Origin: Brevibacillus_H sp041920465
GTDB lineage: Bacteria; Bacillota; Bacilli; Brevibacillales; Brevibacillaceae
Direction of reading: 5' to 3'
DNA: 64,000 nucleotides
NCBI GenBank assembly: GCA_041920465.1
Contig: JBHGXW010000009.1
Span: 1 to 64,000 of the forward strand
Part shown: in pieces, positions 26,000 through 33,707 of the stretch
Layout of the letters: each line of letters begins with the position of its first letter
Position numbering within the stretch: the stretch's first letter is position 1
Position numbers and translations under genes: made by a program
The notes under the pieces: generated by a model
The model's input: the letters and a program-made list of their open reading frames with translations, nothing else
Database searches by the model: none
What the model was told of the DNA's origin: nothing

Positions 26000-27184
26000 T
26001 TAACACTTGTTGTGAATCCGATGACAGATATCGACGATCTGCCCTTCACGAACATATACACGCGGCAGGCGATAATTCAGCATGCATGCCACTTCATAAT
26101 TGATGGTGCCAAGGGCTTCGGCCACTTCATCGAGGGAAATCTCCTCGCTTCCCTGCTTCCCGTACAGCACGACCTCATCCCCCACTTTTGCTTCGTTATC
26201 TTCAATTTTGACCATTATTTGGTCCATGCAAACCCTGCCGACCAATGAAACTCTTCGGCCGTTATGCAAAGCCGTACCGCGATTGGAAAGACTGCGCGAA
26301 AAACCGTCAGCATAGCCAATCGGAAGCGTTGCAATCTGCTCGTTCGCTTCTGCCGTATACGTTGCCCCGTAACTGACCGTGTATGGTTCATTCGGGCGCT
26401 TCACATGAGCAATTTTGGTCTTCAATTGAAGAGCGGGACGAAGGGTAATTACATCCAGCTGTTTGATATGAGCAGAAGGATATAAACCGTACAAGCCGAT
26501 GCCGAAGCGAACAAGATCGTATCCCCACTCCGGAAATGCGATAGCCGCAGCGCTGTTGCAGCAATGGACCTTCGGCAAGCTGTAGCCTGCCTCCCGCAGT
26601 GCGGAAAGCATCGCCATAAAACGGTCATGCTGCTCCCTCACATGCCGTGTATCTGCTTCATCCGCGCAGGCAAAATGGGTGAAGATACCCGCCCATTCAA
26701 GATTCTCGAATTGTGTAAGCAGTTTGACGATTGATAACAGTTCGGCTGTTTGTCGAATACCGATCCGCCCCATGCCCGTATCCAGTTTCAACTGAATCCT
26801 GAGCGGCGGCAAACCTGATGAGTCTTTGGCGCAAATTTCTGCTGCTTGCCGTATCCATTCGGCATGATAAGCGGTAAGCTCCACCCCGTATTTTCTCGCC
26901 TGATCAATTGATTCAACGGGCGTATATCCAAGTACCAAAATAGGGGCGGCTATCCCGGCATCGCGCAGGATCATGGCCTCGTCCAGCATCGCCACTGCCA
27001 GCTCACTCGCTCCGCTGGCTAATGCTTCGCGTGCGACATGGACGGCTCCGTGCCCGTATCCGTCTGCTTTCACGACAGCCATGATATTGGTGCCGGCCGG
27101 AATATGACGACGCAGTGCCAGAACATTTTCCCTAATTGCATCCAAATCAACTTCGACCCACGTATCACGACAGAAAGCCTTCAT
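26000..27184 (-). CDS. alr: Alanine racemase
   Basis: A PLP enzyme that makes D-alanine for peptidoglycan. The 394-aa protein has the PLP-lysine motif AVVKADGYGHGA near residue 37, and the catalytic tyrosine region YTVSYGATYTA near 265. The C-terminal domain has GRVCMDQIMV. Length is normal. It lies between a small membrane-protein gene (4 nt) and ndoAI (210 bp upstream of it), so ndoAI-ndoA likely has its own promoter. Confidence 0.97.
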   Translation of the reverse strand: MKAFCRDTWVEVDLDAIRENVLALRRHIPAGTNIMAVVKADGYGHGAVHVAREALASGASELAVAMLDEAMILRDAGIAAPILVLGYTPVESIDQARKYGVELTAYHAEWIRQAAEICAKDSSGLPPLRIQLKLDTGMGRIGIRQTAELLSIVKLLTQFENLEWAGIFTHFACADEADTRHVREQHDRFMAMLSALREAGYSLPKVHCCNSAAAIAFPEWGYDLVRFGIGLYGLYPSAHIKQLDVITLRPALQLKTKIAHVKRPNEPYTVSYGATYTAEANEQIATLPIGYADGFSRSLSNRGTALHNGRRVSLVGRVCMDQIMVKIEDNEAKVGDEVVLYGKQGSEEISLDEVAEALGTINYEVACMLNYRLPRVYVREGQIVDICHRIHNKC

Positions 27185-27187
27185 TAT

Positions 27188-27628
27188 TTATCGCCTCTTT
27201 GTCTTCTTTTGGAATAATGCGACTCTTTCTTCCAACTGAGAGAGAAATTGACGGGAGACCATTAACGATTCACGTTTTCCGTTCAGCTTGTACATGTTTC
27301 GTCCTTGTATAAGAGGCTCCACTTGATCAAGTGAATAAGCCGTTTCTTTATCCGCAATGGAAACAATCAAATGAGTTTTGGTTAGCGTGTATCGTGGCCT
27401 AAGAACCATTTTGTAAACAAATGGCGCCAATCCAACAACGGCGACCGCAATGGCAATGGCAATCATCTTGAAGACACCGCTTTTGGTATCCATAAAATTA
27501 GTGGCAAACAGCATGCCGAAAATAAATAAAACGGTCTCAAGCACGCGCAGTTTCAAGCTTTTGCGTAACAGCAAATCCGAATAGGTTGCTTCCGCCTGAC
27601 ACAAAATCTCTCCGTTCGCTCTCTTCAT
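27188..27628 (-). CDS. Small membrane protein, possibly YcxB-like
   Basis: Function unknown. The 146-aa protein has two adjacent transmembrane segments (about residues 29-48 and 52-72) and then a soluble C-terminal part (YTLTKTHLIVSIADKET, then SLDQVEPLIQGRNMYKL) reminiscent of YcxB-like C-terminal domains. It is immediately upstream of alr on the same strand and probably in one transcript with it. Both the family call and any function are tentative. Confidence 0.6.
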   Translation of the reverse strand: MKRANGEILCQAEATYSDLLLRKSLKLRVLETVLFIFGMLFATNFMDTKSGVFKMIAIAIAVAVVGLAPFVYKMVLRPRYTLTKTHLIVSIADKETAYSLDQVEPLIQGRNMYKLNGKRESLMVSRQFLSQLEERVALFQKKTKRR

Positions 27629-27786
27629 CCGTTCCCAGTCACCTCACGTTTGGACTATGCGTATCTTATCGTTTTTTTGCCTGAGGTGTCAATTAGAAAA
27701 ACTTTGTTCTTTCTTGCCTTTGATACAGCTTGTGCCGTTGCAATCAAGTTCTGGGCTTGCGCTGTAAAAATCGCTGCGAAATGGAC

Positions 27787-27820
27787 AAAAGAAAGCTGCC
27801 GACTAATAAACGCCAGCAGC
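27787..27820 (-). terminator. ydcC terminator
   Basis: GCTGC (27795-27799) and GCAGC (27816-27820) form the base of a hairpin with a purine/pyrimidine-rich loop, followed on the minus strand by TTTCTTTT. It lies about 40 nt beyond the ydcC-like gene. Confidence 0.55.
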
Positions 27821-27859
27821 CTGTTTTAACATTCGCGATGAATACTCCATACGATATGT

Positions 27860-28891
27860 TTATTTGCCACCTAAACCGTAAGTGGACTGGGACACCTTCA
27901 CCATTTCTTCTTCCGGCAAATCTCCGGTCAAGGTAAATTCTACCCCATCCAACTCCCAGGTAAGTGCCCGTAATTTATCCCCTTTTTGGGTTAAAACTCC
28001 TACTGTAAAGCCAAGGTCAATCGGCATTCCTTGTTCATAGGTAACGGAAGTAGCTGTAGGCCGGGATTCAATCAAACGATAATTGAATGAACCTTTATAT
28101 TCCAAAACAACCATCTGCTCCTCGTTTCGTTTGACTGGCTCAATGCCCACCTGTTTCACGCCATCCGGGAGATAGGTTGGTTCGATAACACCAAATTGAC
28201 TGGACGGCACTTTCTTGGACGGAGTGCCTTTTGCCGTAGCAGGAATCGCAGTTATGGCGCTTGTCATATTGCGATCTTTGTCAAAGGCATCCTTATCAAA
28301 CTGCGGATCAAAGGAGAAATCCGTAAAGGTAATATCCACCATTTTGTTCATATTGCTGTCCATGATCTCTGCGCGAGTCGGTTTGAAGTCTTGTGTCATC
28401 CAGATTTTTTGTTTGCTCAGCGAACGGTTGCCGCTGTAATTCGCCTTCACTTCAAACAAGTATTGCTTGTTGTCCATTTTCAGCTGACGTTCTGTGTCAT
28501 CCACGATGCTTCTTACAAGCGTTTCGTAGAGATAGAGCGGTCCGTTATTCTCGGGCCAGCCGCTTTGGAAACGAAAACTTTTGTTTAAATGCGGAGTAAG
28601 TACAAACACCCCCTCATCATTGCGCAAAATAATTTGGGTAATATTGCGTTGCTTGGAAGTGAGTGCCACCCGATAATTGGTTGGTTTGGCATACCACACC
28701 TGCACATCGTACTGCTGCGGGGTTGATCCTGTTTGTAGTGTCAAAACGGCATTTGTTTTGTAACCGGTGATTTTATTCAGATTGCCGCTTAAATCTTCCA
28801 CTACGTCTTCCGGTGACTTTTGTCCGAAGCACCCCCCCGTGAAAACGGAAAAGACAAGTAGTAACACTAACCATAAAGCTCCCCGTTTCAT
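27860..28891 (-). CDS. ydcC: LolA-like lipoprotein (YdcC/outer membrane lipoprotein carrier fold)
   Basis: A 343-aa lipoprotein. MKRGALWLVLLLVFSVFTGGC is a clear lipobox signal (Cys about 21). The mature protein shows the LolA-type fold features of B. subtilis YdcC: repeated strand motifs (TNAVLTLQTG, YDVQVWYAKPTNYRV, KQKIWMTQDFKPTRAEI) and a C-terminal DUF4367-like part. YdcC is expressed during sporulation in B. subtilis; its molecular role is not established. AGGAGG lies 9 nt before the ATG. Its place between acpS and alr is conserved. Confidence 0.88.
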   Translation of the reverse strand: MKRGALWLVLLLVFSVFTGGCFGQKSPEDVVEDLSGNLNKITGYKTNAVLTLQTGSTPQQYDVQVWYAKPTNYRVALTSKQRNITQIILRNDEGVFVLTPHLNKSFRFQSGWPENNGPLYLYETLVRSIVDDTERQLKMDNKQYLFEVKANYSGNRSLSKQKIWMTQDFKPTRAEIMDSNMNKMVDITFTDFSFDPQFDKDAFDKDRNMTSAITAIPATAKGTPSKKVPSSQFGVIEPTYLPDGVKQVGIEPVKRNEEQMVVLEYKGSFNYRLIESRPTATSVTYEQGMPIDLGFTVGVLTQKGDKLRALTWELDGVEFTLTGDLPEEEMVKVSQSTYGLGGK

Positions 28892-29126
28892 CGTAAGAAC
28901 CCTCCTCATCTAATATCGACAAAGAAGGGAGCCCTGTCTATTTCCTAGGAAATTTGTCAGACCAAATTCACCGTCGGGAAGCGTGCCAGATCAAAACTAG
29001 TCATAAGTTGGCCGGATACCGCTCGACTTGGAATCAGGCTTAACACTTCCTGTACAAGAACAGGTAGCCCCTCCTAATCCATGCGATATATACTTATGAC
29101 CCTTCTCGTCCCAATATGCAGACAAG

Positions 29127-29510
29127 TTACACTTGTTCGATTACAACATGCGCAATGGCAAATAATCGGCTGTGAGAAATGCTGAGATGAATCCTGGTGT
29201 TAGCCTGGATCAGTTCTTTCTTATAAACCTGCTGATTCAAGACGAGGATTGGTTTGCCGCTTTCGTCCGGTAAAATCTCCATATCCAGAAAGCTGAGCTT
29301 ACTCCCGATTCCGGTCCCTAATGCTTTAGCCATCGCTTCTTTGGCGGCAAAGCGGCCAGCCAAAAATTCGATCCTCCGTTCAGGGGATTTATTTATTAAA
29401 AATTTCTGTTCCGTCTCGGTAAGAATCCGTCGAACAAATCCTTCATTCCGATGGTACACATCAGCAATCCGTTCAATTTCCACAATATCGTTACCGATGC
29501 CAGTAATCAT
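29127..29510 (-). CDS. acpS: Holo-[acyl-carrier-protein] synthase AcpS
   Basis: AcpS attaches phosphopantetheine from CoA to acyl carrier protein. The 127-aa enzyme has the N-terminal ITGIGNDIVEIERI and the catalytic FLAGRFAAKEAMAKALGTG near residue 48, plus HLSISHS near 108. All expected Mg2+/CoA-binding residues appear present. Confidence 0.97.
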   Translation of the reverse strand: MITGIGNDIVEIERIADVYHRNEGFVRRILTETEQKFLINKSPERRIEFLAGRFAAKEAMAKALGTGIGSKLSFLDMEILPDESGKPILVLNQQVYKKELIQANTRIHLSISHSRLFAIAHVVIEQV

Positions 29511-29613
29511 GAATCAAACTCCTTTTCCGCCGCAAACATGCCAAAATTCAATCAATACTCATACGCCAAGATTACCATACCGCAGATAAGAGTAAAAAAC
29601 GTTAACACGAAAA

Positions 29614-29658
29614 AGGGCTGTGCCCTCAAGTAGTTTTACCTACTTTTGGGGACAGCCT
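29614..29658 (-). terminator. SASP terminator
   Basis: On the minus strand GGCTGTCCCC (29648-29657) pairs, with mismatches, with GGGCACAGCC (29617-29626), and CTTTTTCG follows. It is just downstream of the SASP stop codon. Confidence 0.65.
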
Positions 29659-29673
29659 CCTTTTACTCGGTTA

Positions 29674-29835
29674 TTACTCAGTTGGGTTATTTTGTTGTTG
29701 AGCACGCGCAGCGGATTGTTGGTTTTGACGGCGTACTTGCGCTGCGTTTGTCTCACTAGCAAATTCAGTGGCAGCATTTTGGTTAGCTGCACGAGCTGCT
29801 GGGTTTGCAGGGGTCGTTTGGTTACGTTTTGCCAT
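29674..29835 (-). CDS. Gamma-type small acid-soluble spore protein
   Basis: Missed by a length cutoff but clear. The 53-aa product starts MAKRNQTTPANPAARAANQN and continues with TEFASETNAAQVRRQNQQSA. The TEFASETN segment is the GPR-protease cleavage motif of gamma SASPs (SspE family), and the composition (Asn, Gln, Ala) is typical. Only one repeat unit is present, so it is shorter than B. subtilis SspE (84 aa). AGGAGGTG is upstream of the ATG. Gamma SASPs are amino-acid stores in the spore core, degraded at germination. Confidence 0.95.
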   Translation of the reverse strand: MAKRNQTTPANPAARAANQNAATEFASETNAAQVRRQNQQSAARAQQQNNPTE

Positions 29836-29931
29836 CTCGGATTCACCTCCTCGACATTGCTGACTTTAATTTGCACAGCCACACCAAGGCGTATCCACGC
29901 ACTTTTTTCCTCCACTGGCAAAAATTGTACA

Positions 29932-29962
29932 GCATATGTTAGAAGGCTTCCGGAAATATTTA
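29932..29962 (-). promoter_or_regulatory. Candidate sigma-G promoter for the SASP gene
   Basis: The minus strand has TAAATA (29957-29962) and CATATGC (29932-29938) separated by 18 bp, compared with the sigma-G pattern TGAATA and CATACTA at 17-18 bp. Sigma-G control is expected for SASP genes, but the -10 match is partial. Confidence 0.35.
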
Positions 29963-29973
29963 TTTACATAAAT

Positions 29974-30312
29974 TTAATTAGCTAAGGAAACTGTCCGATC
30001 CTCCAGCCGCTGAATGTGTTGCTTCAAATTAGGGAGCTGTTCCAAAACCAGCTTCACAAGCGGCGTACATTCTGTGTTAATGGAGTAAAATACCCATGCA
30101 CCTTTTCTGGTTTCTTTTACCAATCCGTGGGAACGCAGCTTGGCAAGATGCTGGGATACTGATGGCTGAGATGCCTGCAAGATTTCCACAAGATCTCGCA
30201 CGCACATTGACTGTACATATAATAGGGACATAATAGTCAAACGCGTCTTATCTCCCAATAGTTTAAAAAGATCGGCCATGTACAAGAGTTGCATCATATC
30301 CGTGGGTTCCAT
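29974..30312 (-). CDS. ArsR/SmtB-family transcription regulator
   Basis: A 112-aa winged-helix repressor. The HTH is visible in SQPSVSQHLAKLRSHGLVKE near residue 48, preceded by MCVRDLVEILQA and followed by the wing KGAWVFYSINTE. Of the metal-binding cysteines typical of ArsR (CxC in the recognition-helix region) only one is here (CVRD, about residue 37), with another in TECTPL. The ligand may differ from arsenite, or there may be none. It is monocistronic, with no metal transport gene nearby. Confidence 0.85.
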   Translation of the reverse strand: MEPTDMMQLLYMADLFKLLGDKTRLTIMSLLYVQSMCVRDLVEILQASQPSVSQHLAKLRSHGLVKETRKGAWVFYSINTECTPLVKLVLEQLPNLKQHIQRLEDRTVSLAN

Positions 30313-30413
30313 CTCTACCCCGCCTTTGCTTTGATTTTACGCTAATCAGTATACTATACGTTTTGCAAGGGCTTCAATAGATGCCTGGAAGGCGGGATGG
30401 AAGACGGTTATAT

Positions 30414-30437
30414 CTCTCTTCTTATGCGTGAAGAGAG
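30414..30437 (-). terminator. Hairpin after the orphan pstB
   Basis: CTCTCTTC (30414-30421) and GAAGAGAG (30430-30437) form a perfect 8-bp stem 15 nt beyond the pstB stop codon. The following minus-strand sequence (ATATAACC) has no strong T tract, so terminator function is uncertain. Confidence 0.4.
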
Positions 30438-30451
30438 GGTTGAACATTTCT

Positions 30452-31210
30452 TTATCCAAAACGTCCGGTGATATAATCTTCCGTCCGTTTGTCACACGGA
30501 TTTTGGAAGATAACCGGCGTGGTGTCGTATTCGACCAGGTCGCCGTTCAGGAAGAATGCTGTATTGTCGGAGATACGCGCCGCCTGCTGCATGTTGTGGG
30601 TGACGATGACAATGGTGTAGGAAGCTTTTAACTGCTCAAGCAGTTCTTCGATTTTGGCGGTAGAAATCGGATCGAGCGCAGAGGTTGGCTCATCCATCAG
30701 AATAATTTGCGGATTAACGGCAAGCGCCCGGGCGATGCACAAACGCTGCTGTTGACCGCCTGACAGGCCGTGTGCCGGTTTCTTCAGCGAATCCTTCACC
30801 TCGTCCCAAAGGGCAGCCGACTTCAGACTTGTTTCCACAATTTCATCCAATGTCGCACGATTCGAGATGCCGTGAAGCTTCGGACCGTAGGCAACATTCT
30901 CATAAATGCTTTTGGGGAACGGATTGGGCTGCTGGAACACCATGCCTATATTTTTTCGCAGCGCTTCAACATCTACGCGGGGTTCATAAATGTCTTTTCC
31001 GGCAACCTTCACACTTCCGGTAATTCGTACATGGGGAATCGTATCGTTCATCCGATTCAATGTCCTGAGAAAAGTCGATTTTCCGCAACCGGACGGCCCG
31101 ATTAAAGCGGTAATGCTGTTTTCTTCCATTTCTATGTTTATGTTTAAAAGAGCTTGATGTTTTCCATAGAAAAGATTCAAGTCTCTTACCTCTATGATGT
31201 TCACTGGCAT
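30452..31210 (-). CDS. pstB: Phosphate ABC transporter ATP-binding protein PstB (orphan copy)
   Basis: A 252-aa ATPase of the high-affinity phosphate importer. Walker A GPSGCGKSTFLRTLNRMND is near residue 38, the PstB-typical QQPNPFPKSIYENVAYGP near 93, signature LSGGQQQRLCIARALA and Walker B ILMDEPTSALDPIS. It resembles the second pstB at 38732, yet is more than 7 kb away and has no permease genes next to it. A candidate Pho box lies upstream. It may serve the same PstSCA permease under other conditions. Confidence 0.95.
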   Translation of the reverse strand: MPVNIIEVRDLNLFYGKHQALLNINIEMEENSITALIGPSGCGKSTFLRTLNRMNDTIPHVRITGSVKVAGKDIYEPRVDVEALRKNIGMVFQQPNPFPKSIYENVAYGPKLHGISNRATLDEIVETSLKSAALWDEVKDSLKKPAHGLSGGQQQRLCIARALAVNPQIILMDEPTSALDPISTAKIEELLEQLKASYTIVIVTHNMQQAARISDNTAFFLNGDLVEYDTTPVIFQNPCDKRTEDYITGRFG

Positions 31211-31282
31211 AACTCCCCTTTATCAAGCAGGTAACAATGAGCGGCATTTTTCACAATGTTCATGATAACGATAACAGGAGAA

Positions 31283-31321
31283 TGTTAGCTGAATGTTTTT
31301 TGATTGTAAATTTTATATAAA
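31283..31321 (-). promoter_or_regulatory. Candidate Pho box before the orphan pstB
   Basis: On the minus strand four hexamers are spaced exactly 11 nt apart: TTTATA (31316-31321), TTTACA (31305-31310), AAAACA (31294-31299) and CTAACA (31283-31288). This compares with the PhoP direct-repeat consensus TT(A/C/T)A(C/T)A with 5-nt spacers. The first two fit well and the last two partially. It lies about 75 nt upstream of the ATG. Confidence 0.5.
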
Positions 31322-31497
31322 TATCTCGTAAAGAACATGGCTGAACAACCAGGCTCTCTATGTGCCAAAATCCTTTGGTTCTCTCTTCCATTTGTTCGAA
31401 CGTAAACTTATCTTTAAGTTTTGTTTAATTGTATCGACTCCCCTTTGGCCCAATCTTACAATGTAGCTGTATTTGGGTATGACAAGGGAGTGGAGAC

Positions 31498-33528
31498 ATG
31501 CTACGTCTTAAAAATTTTATAAATAGGATGCCAGGCAAAAGACAAGGCTCCATTTTGAAACGATTTTTCTTCGGCATATCGTCGATTGTACTTGTCATGT
31601 TGGCGATCATGGCTGTCAGCATCGGTTTTAAAGCCCAACAAATTCTCAATCAAAAAGCAGAGAATCGGCTGACACAAGCAACCGTCAATTCGCTGCAGGA
31701 AGTAAACTCGCGGGTGGATTCCATCATTTCGTCCTTACATACATACACAACCATCGCAAAGCACAGCACGATCACAAACGGACAAGCTTTTGACATATTC
31801 ACCGATATCTTGGCGACCAACAAGGATATCTCGGAGATACAGCTGGCCACCAGTGACGGGCGATATATCACCTACCCCGGTTCTCCCGTTGACAGCAGCT
31901 ATGACCCGCGAAATACGGAATGGTACAAAGGGGCGCTCGAAACAAAAACAGTCTACATAACGGATGTATTCCGGTACTCCCAAACCGAATTTCCGAAAGT
32001 GGCCATCTCCTTGCCCGTCATTTCGGAAGATGATGAGATCAAGGGCGTCTTGGTTGCCTTCGTGTCGGTTCCCAAGCTAAGCGAGTTTATCCAAACCATC
32101 CACATCGGGGAAACAGGGTACGTCTTCATGGTAGACCGACAAGGCAAGCTCATTGCTCACCCGAATCAGCAATACGCTCTGAAGAACCCTTCCATGCTGG
32201 ATGTGGATGTGGTAAAAGATGTGGTGCAAGGCCACTCCGGCATAGGAAAGCTGACTCAAGACCGCACTTCCTACATTGCTTCCTATATCTACAATCCAAA
32301 GCTGCGCTGGGGATTTCTCGTCGCCCAGGCCGAATCAGAAGTGAATCAGGATGTGTACAAACTGCAGTCGGTGATTGTTGTCATCTCTATTTTCAGCCTG
32401 CTGCTTCTTGCTGTTGTCCTGTTTATTTATGTACGGAAAATGATCCTGCCCATTAAGGAAGTACAAAGCAAGATTGAACGATTCAGCGAAGGCGACCTTA
32501 CCCAAACCATCTCTGTCGCAACCCAGGACGAAATCAAGCAGCTTGCCGACAGCTTCAACGGGATGAGCAAAAAACTGTCCCATATTATCAAGAGAATCTC
32601 ATCCGTCATTGACGATGTGAAACAGATCGCCGGCAACGTTTCAACCAGTTCCAACCACACCTACGCCATGCAGATGAACATTGTCTCCATGACAGACCAG
32701 CTTGCTTCGGAAATTGACGTGCAAAAAGAGCAAATGGACAATATTCGCGATACGGTTGACCAGATCACGGCGGAAATCAGAACGATTAAAGAGAATATTG
32801 ACGCGGCATCCCGATACAGCGACGAGGCAAGAAACCGGACCTTGCACGCCTCGAAGGCGGTTAATCACTTGCAGAAAGATATGGGGCGAATTGTAGAAGA
32901 TATGAAACTGTCCCATCTGGCTTTCGCTGATTTAGACCGCAGTATCCAGGATGTGTCCCACATTCTCTCCAGCATTGTCGCGATCTCGAAAAAAACCAAA
33001 CTGCTTTCGCTTAATGCCCGGATCGAAGCGTCCCGCGCCGGCCAGCATGGCATGGGTTTTGGCGTGGTAGCCGATGAAATTCGCGTTTTGTCGGAGCAAA
33101 CCGAAGAAGCCACCACGCAAATCGAACAAGTGCTGGCTATGGTCCAAGCAAAATTGCAGGCCGTTTCCGCACGGTTAACCCAGACGGACAAAGCTTCGCT
33201 GGAAGGGATTCAAACCCTTGATTCCACCACCCGGATCTTCTCGCATATCGGTGAAATGACTGATGAGCTAAGGACGCGATTAAAAGAAATTGAAACATTA
33301 TCGCTGTCGATCAACGAACAAAGCCTTATCATAAAAGAGGATGTCAGCCGGTTATCCGATTCGTACGAAAATGTTTTTACAGGGTTCCAGCAGACCGTCG
33401 CTTCCTCTCAGGAAAGCGCCACAATTTCCCAACAGTTCTCTGCCGATTCCAATCATCTCATCCAATTGGTAGAAGGATTGGAGCATGAAATCTCTTATTT
33501 TCAACTGAAAGAAAACCATCACCTATAA
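31498..33528 (+). CDS. Methyl-accepting chemotaxis protein
   Basis: A 676-aa transmembrane chemoreceptor. It has TM1 (about residues 24-46), an extracellular dCache-type sensor (about 50-280, with SDGRYITYPG and TGYVFMVDRQGKLIAHP), TM2 (about 290-312), a HAMP domain (about 313-365) and a cytoplasmic signalling coiled coil (about 385-676). The hairpin tip is divergent (LLSLNARIEASRAGQHGMGF, then VVADEIRVLSEQTEEA). The ligand is unknown; the adjacent mannose-type PTS genes hint at sugar sensing, but a terminator separates them. Confidence 0.93.
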   Translation: MLRLKNFINRMPGKRQGSILKRFFFGISSIVLVMLAIMAVSIGFKAQQILNQKAENRLTQATVNSLQEVNSRVDSIISSLHTYTTIAKHSTITNGQAFDIFTDILATNKDISEIQLATSDGRYITYPGSPVDSSYDPRNTEWYKGALETKTVYITDVFRYSQTEFPKVAISLPVISEDDEIKGVLVAFVSVPKLSEFIQTIHIGETGYVFMVDRQGKLIAHPNQQYALKNPSMLDVDVVKDVVQGHSGIGKLTQDRTSYIASYIYNPKLRWGFLVAQAESEVNQDVYKLQSVIVVISIFSLLLLAVVLFIYVRKMILPIKEVQSKIERFSEGDLTQTISVATQDEIKQLADSFNGMSKKLSHIIKRISSVIDDVKQIAGNVSTSSNHTYAMQMNIVSMTDQLASEIDVQKEQMDNIRDTVDQITAEIRTIKENIDAASRYSDEARNRTLHASKAVNHLQKDMGRIVEDMKLSHLAFADLDRSIQDVSHILSSIVAISKKTKLLSLNARIEASRAGQHGMGFGVVADEIRVLSEQTEEATTQIEQVLAMVQAKLQAVSARLTQTDKASLEGIQTLDSTTRIFSHIGEMTDELRTRLKEIETLSLSINEQSLIIKEDVSRLSDSYENVFTGFQQTVASSQESATISQQFSADSNHLIQLVEGLEHEISYFQLKENHHL

Positions 33529-33548
33529 ATCTTTCCGATAGCACATTG

Positions 33549-33575
33549 AAAACTTCGTCTCTGGACGAAGTTTTT
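33549..33575 (+). terminator. Chemoreceptor gene terminator
   Basis: AAAACTTCGTC (33549-33559) and GACGAAGTTTT (33564-33574) form an 11-bp stem with a TCTG loop and continue into TTTTTCTTT. This is a strong Rho-independent terminator. Confidence 0.92.
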
Positions 33576-33598
33576 CTTTCTGTTATATTGTTCAATCA

Positions 33599-33617
33599 TT
33601 ACCGGATGATCCGGTAA
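33599..33617 (+). promoter_or_regulatory. Palindrome, candidate activator site
   Basis: TTACCGGATGATCCGGTAA is a perfect 19-bp palindrome centred on 33608. It lies about 41 bp upstream of a TATAAT (33649-33654) that has no good -35 hexamer. The position suits an activator, possibly the PRD-type regulator encoded just downstream. Confidence 0.5.
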
Positions 33618-33662
33618 AAAATAAAACTTTTTAGGGAAATTTAATCTATATAATCGAAAGTG

Positions 33663-33676
33663 TGAAGACGCTTTCA
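33663..33676 (+). promoter_or_regulatory. Catabolite-responsive element (cre)
   Basis: TGAAGACGCTTTCA matches the cre consensus TGWAANCGNTNWCA with one mismatch. It lies just downstream of the predicted -10 and 32 nt before the regulator's start codon, a position where CcpA would block transcription. It implies glucose repression of the PTS operon. Confidence 0.65.
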
Positions 33677-33707
33677 TTAAGTTTCTCTCCGCGGATGGTG
33701 ACACACA

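Noticed and set aside
28940..28953. 14-bp palindrome ATTTCCTAGGAAAT upstream of ydcC
   Set aside because: A perfect palindrome but isolated, with no promoter or known regulator motif to tie it to; too little to call an operator.
29640..29921. 93-codon minus-strand frame overlapping the SASP gene
   Set aside because: The shorter frame at 29674-29835 encodes an unmistakable gamma SASP with a strong RBS; the longer frame is a shadow.
31211..31497. Sigma-D (motility) promoter before the chemoreceptor
   Set aside because: No acceptable TAAA-15-GCCGATAT match was found; only AT-rich sequence and the divergent Pho-box region are present.
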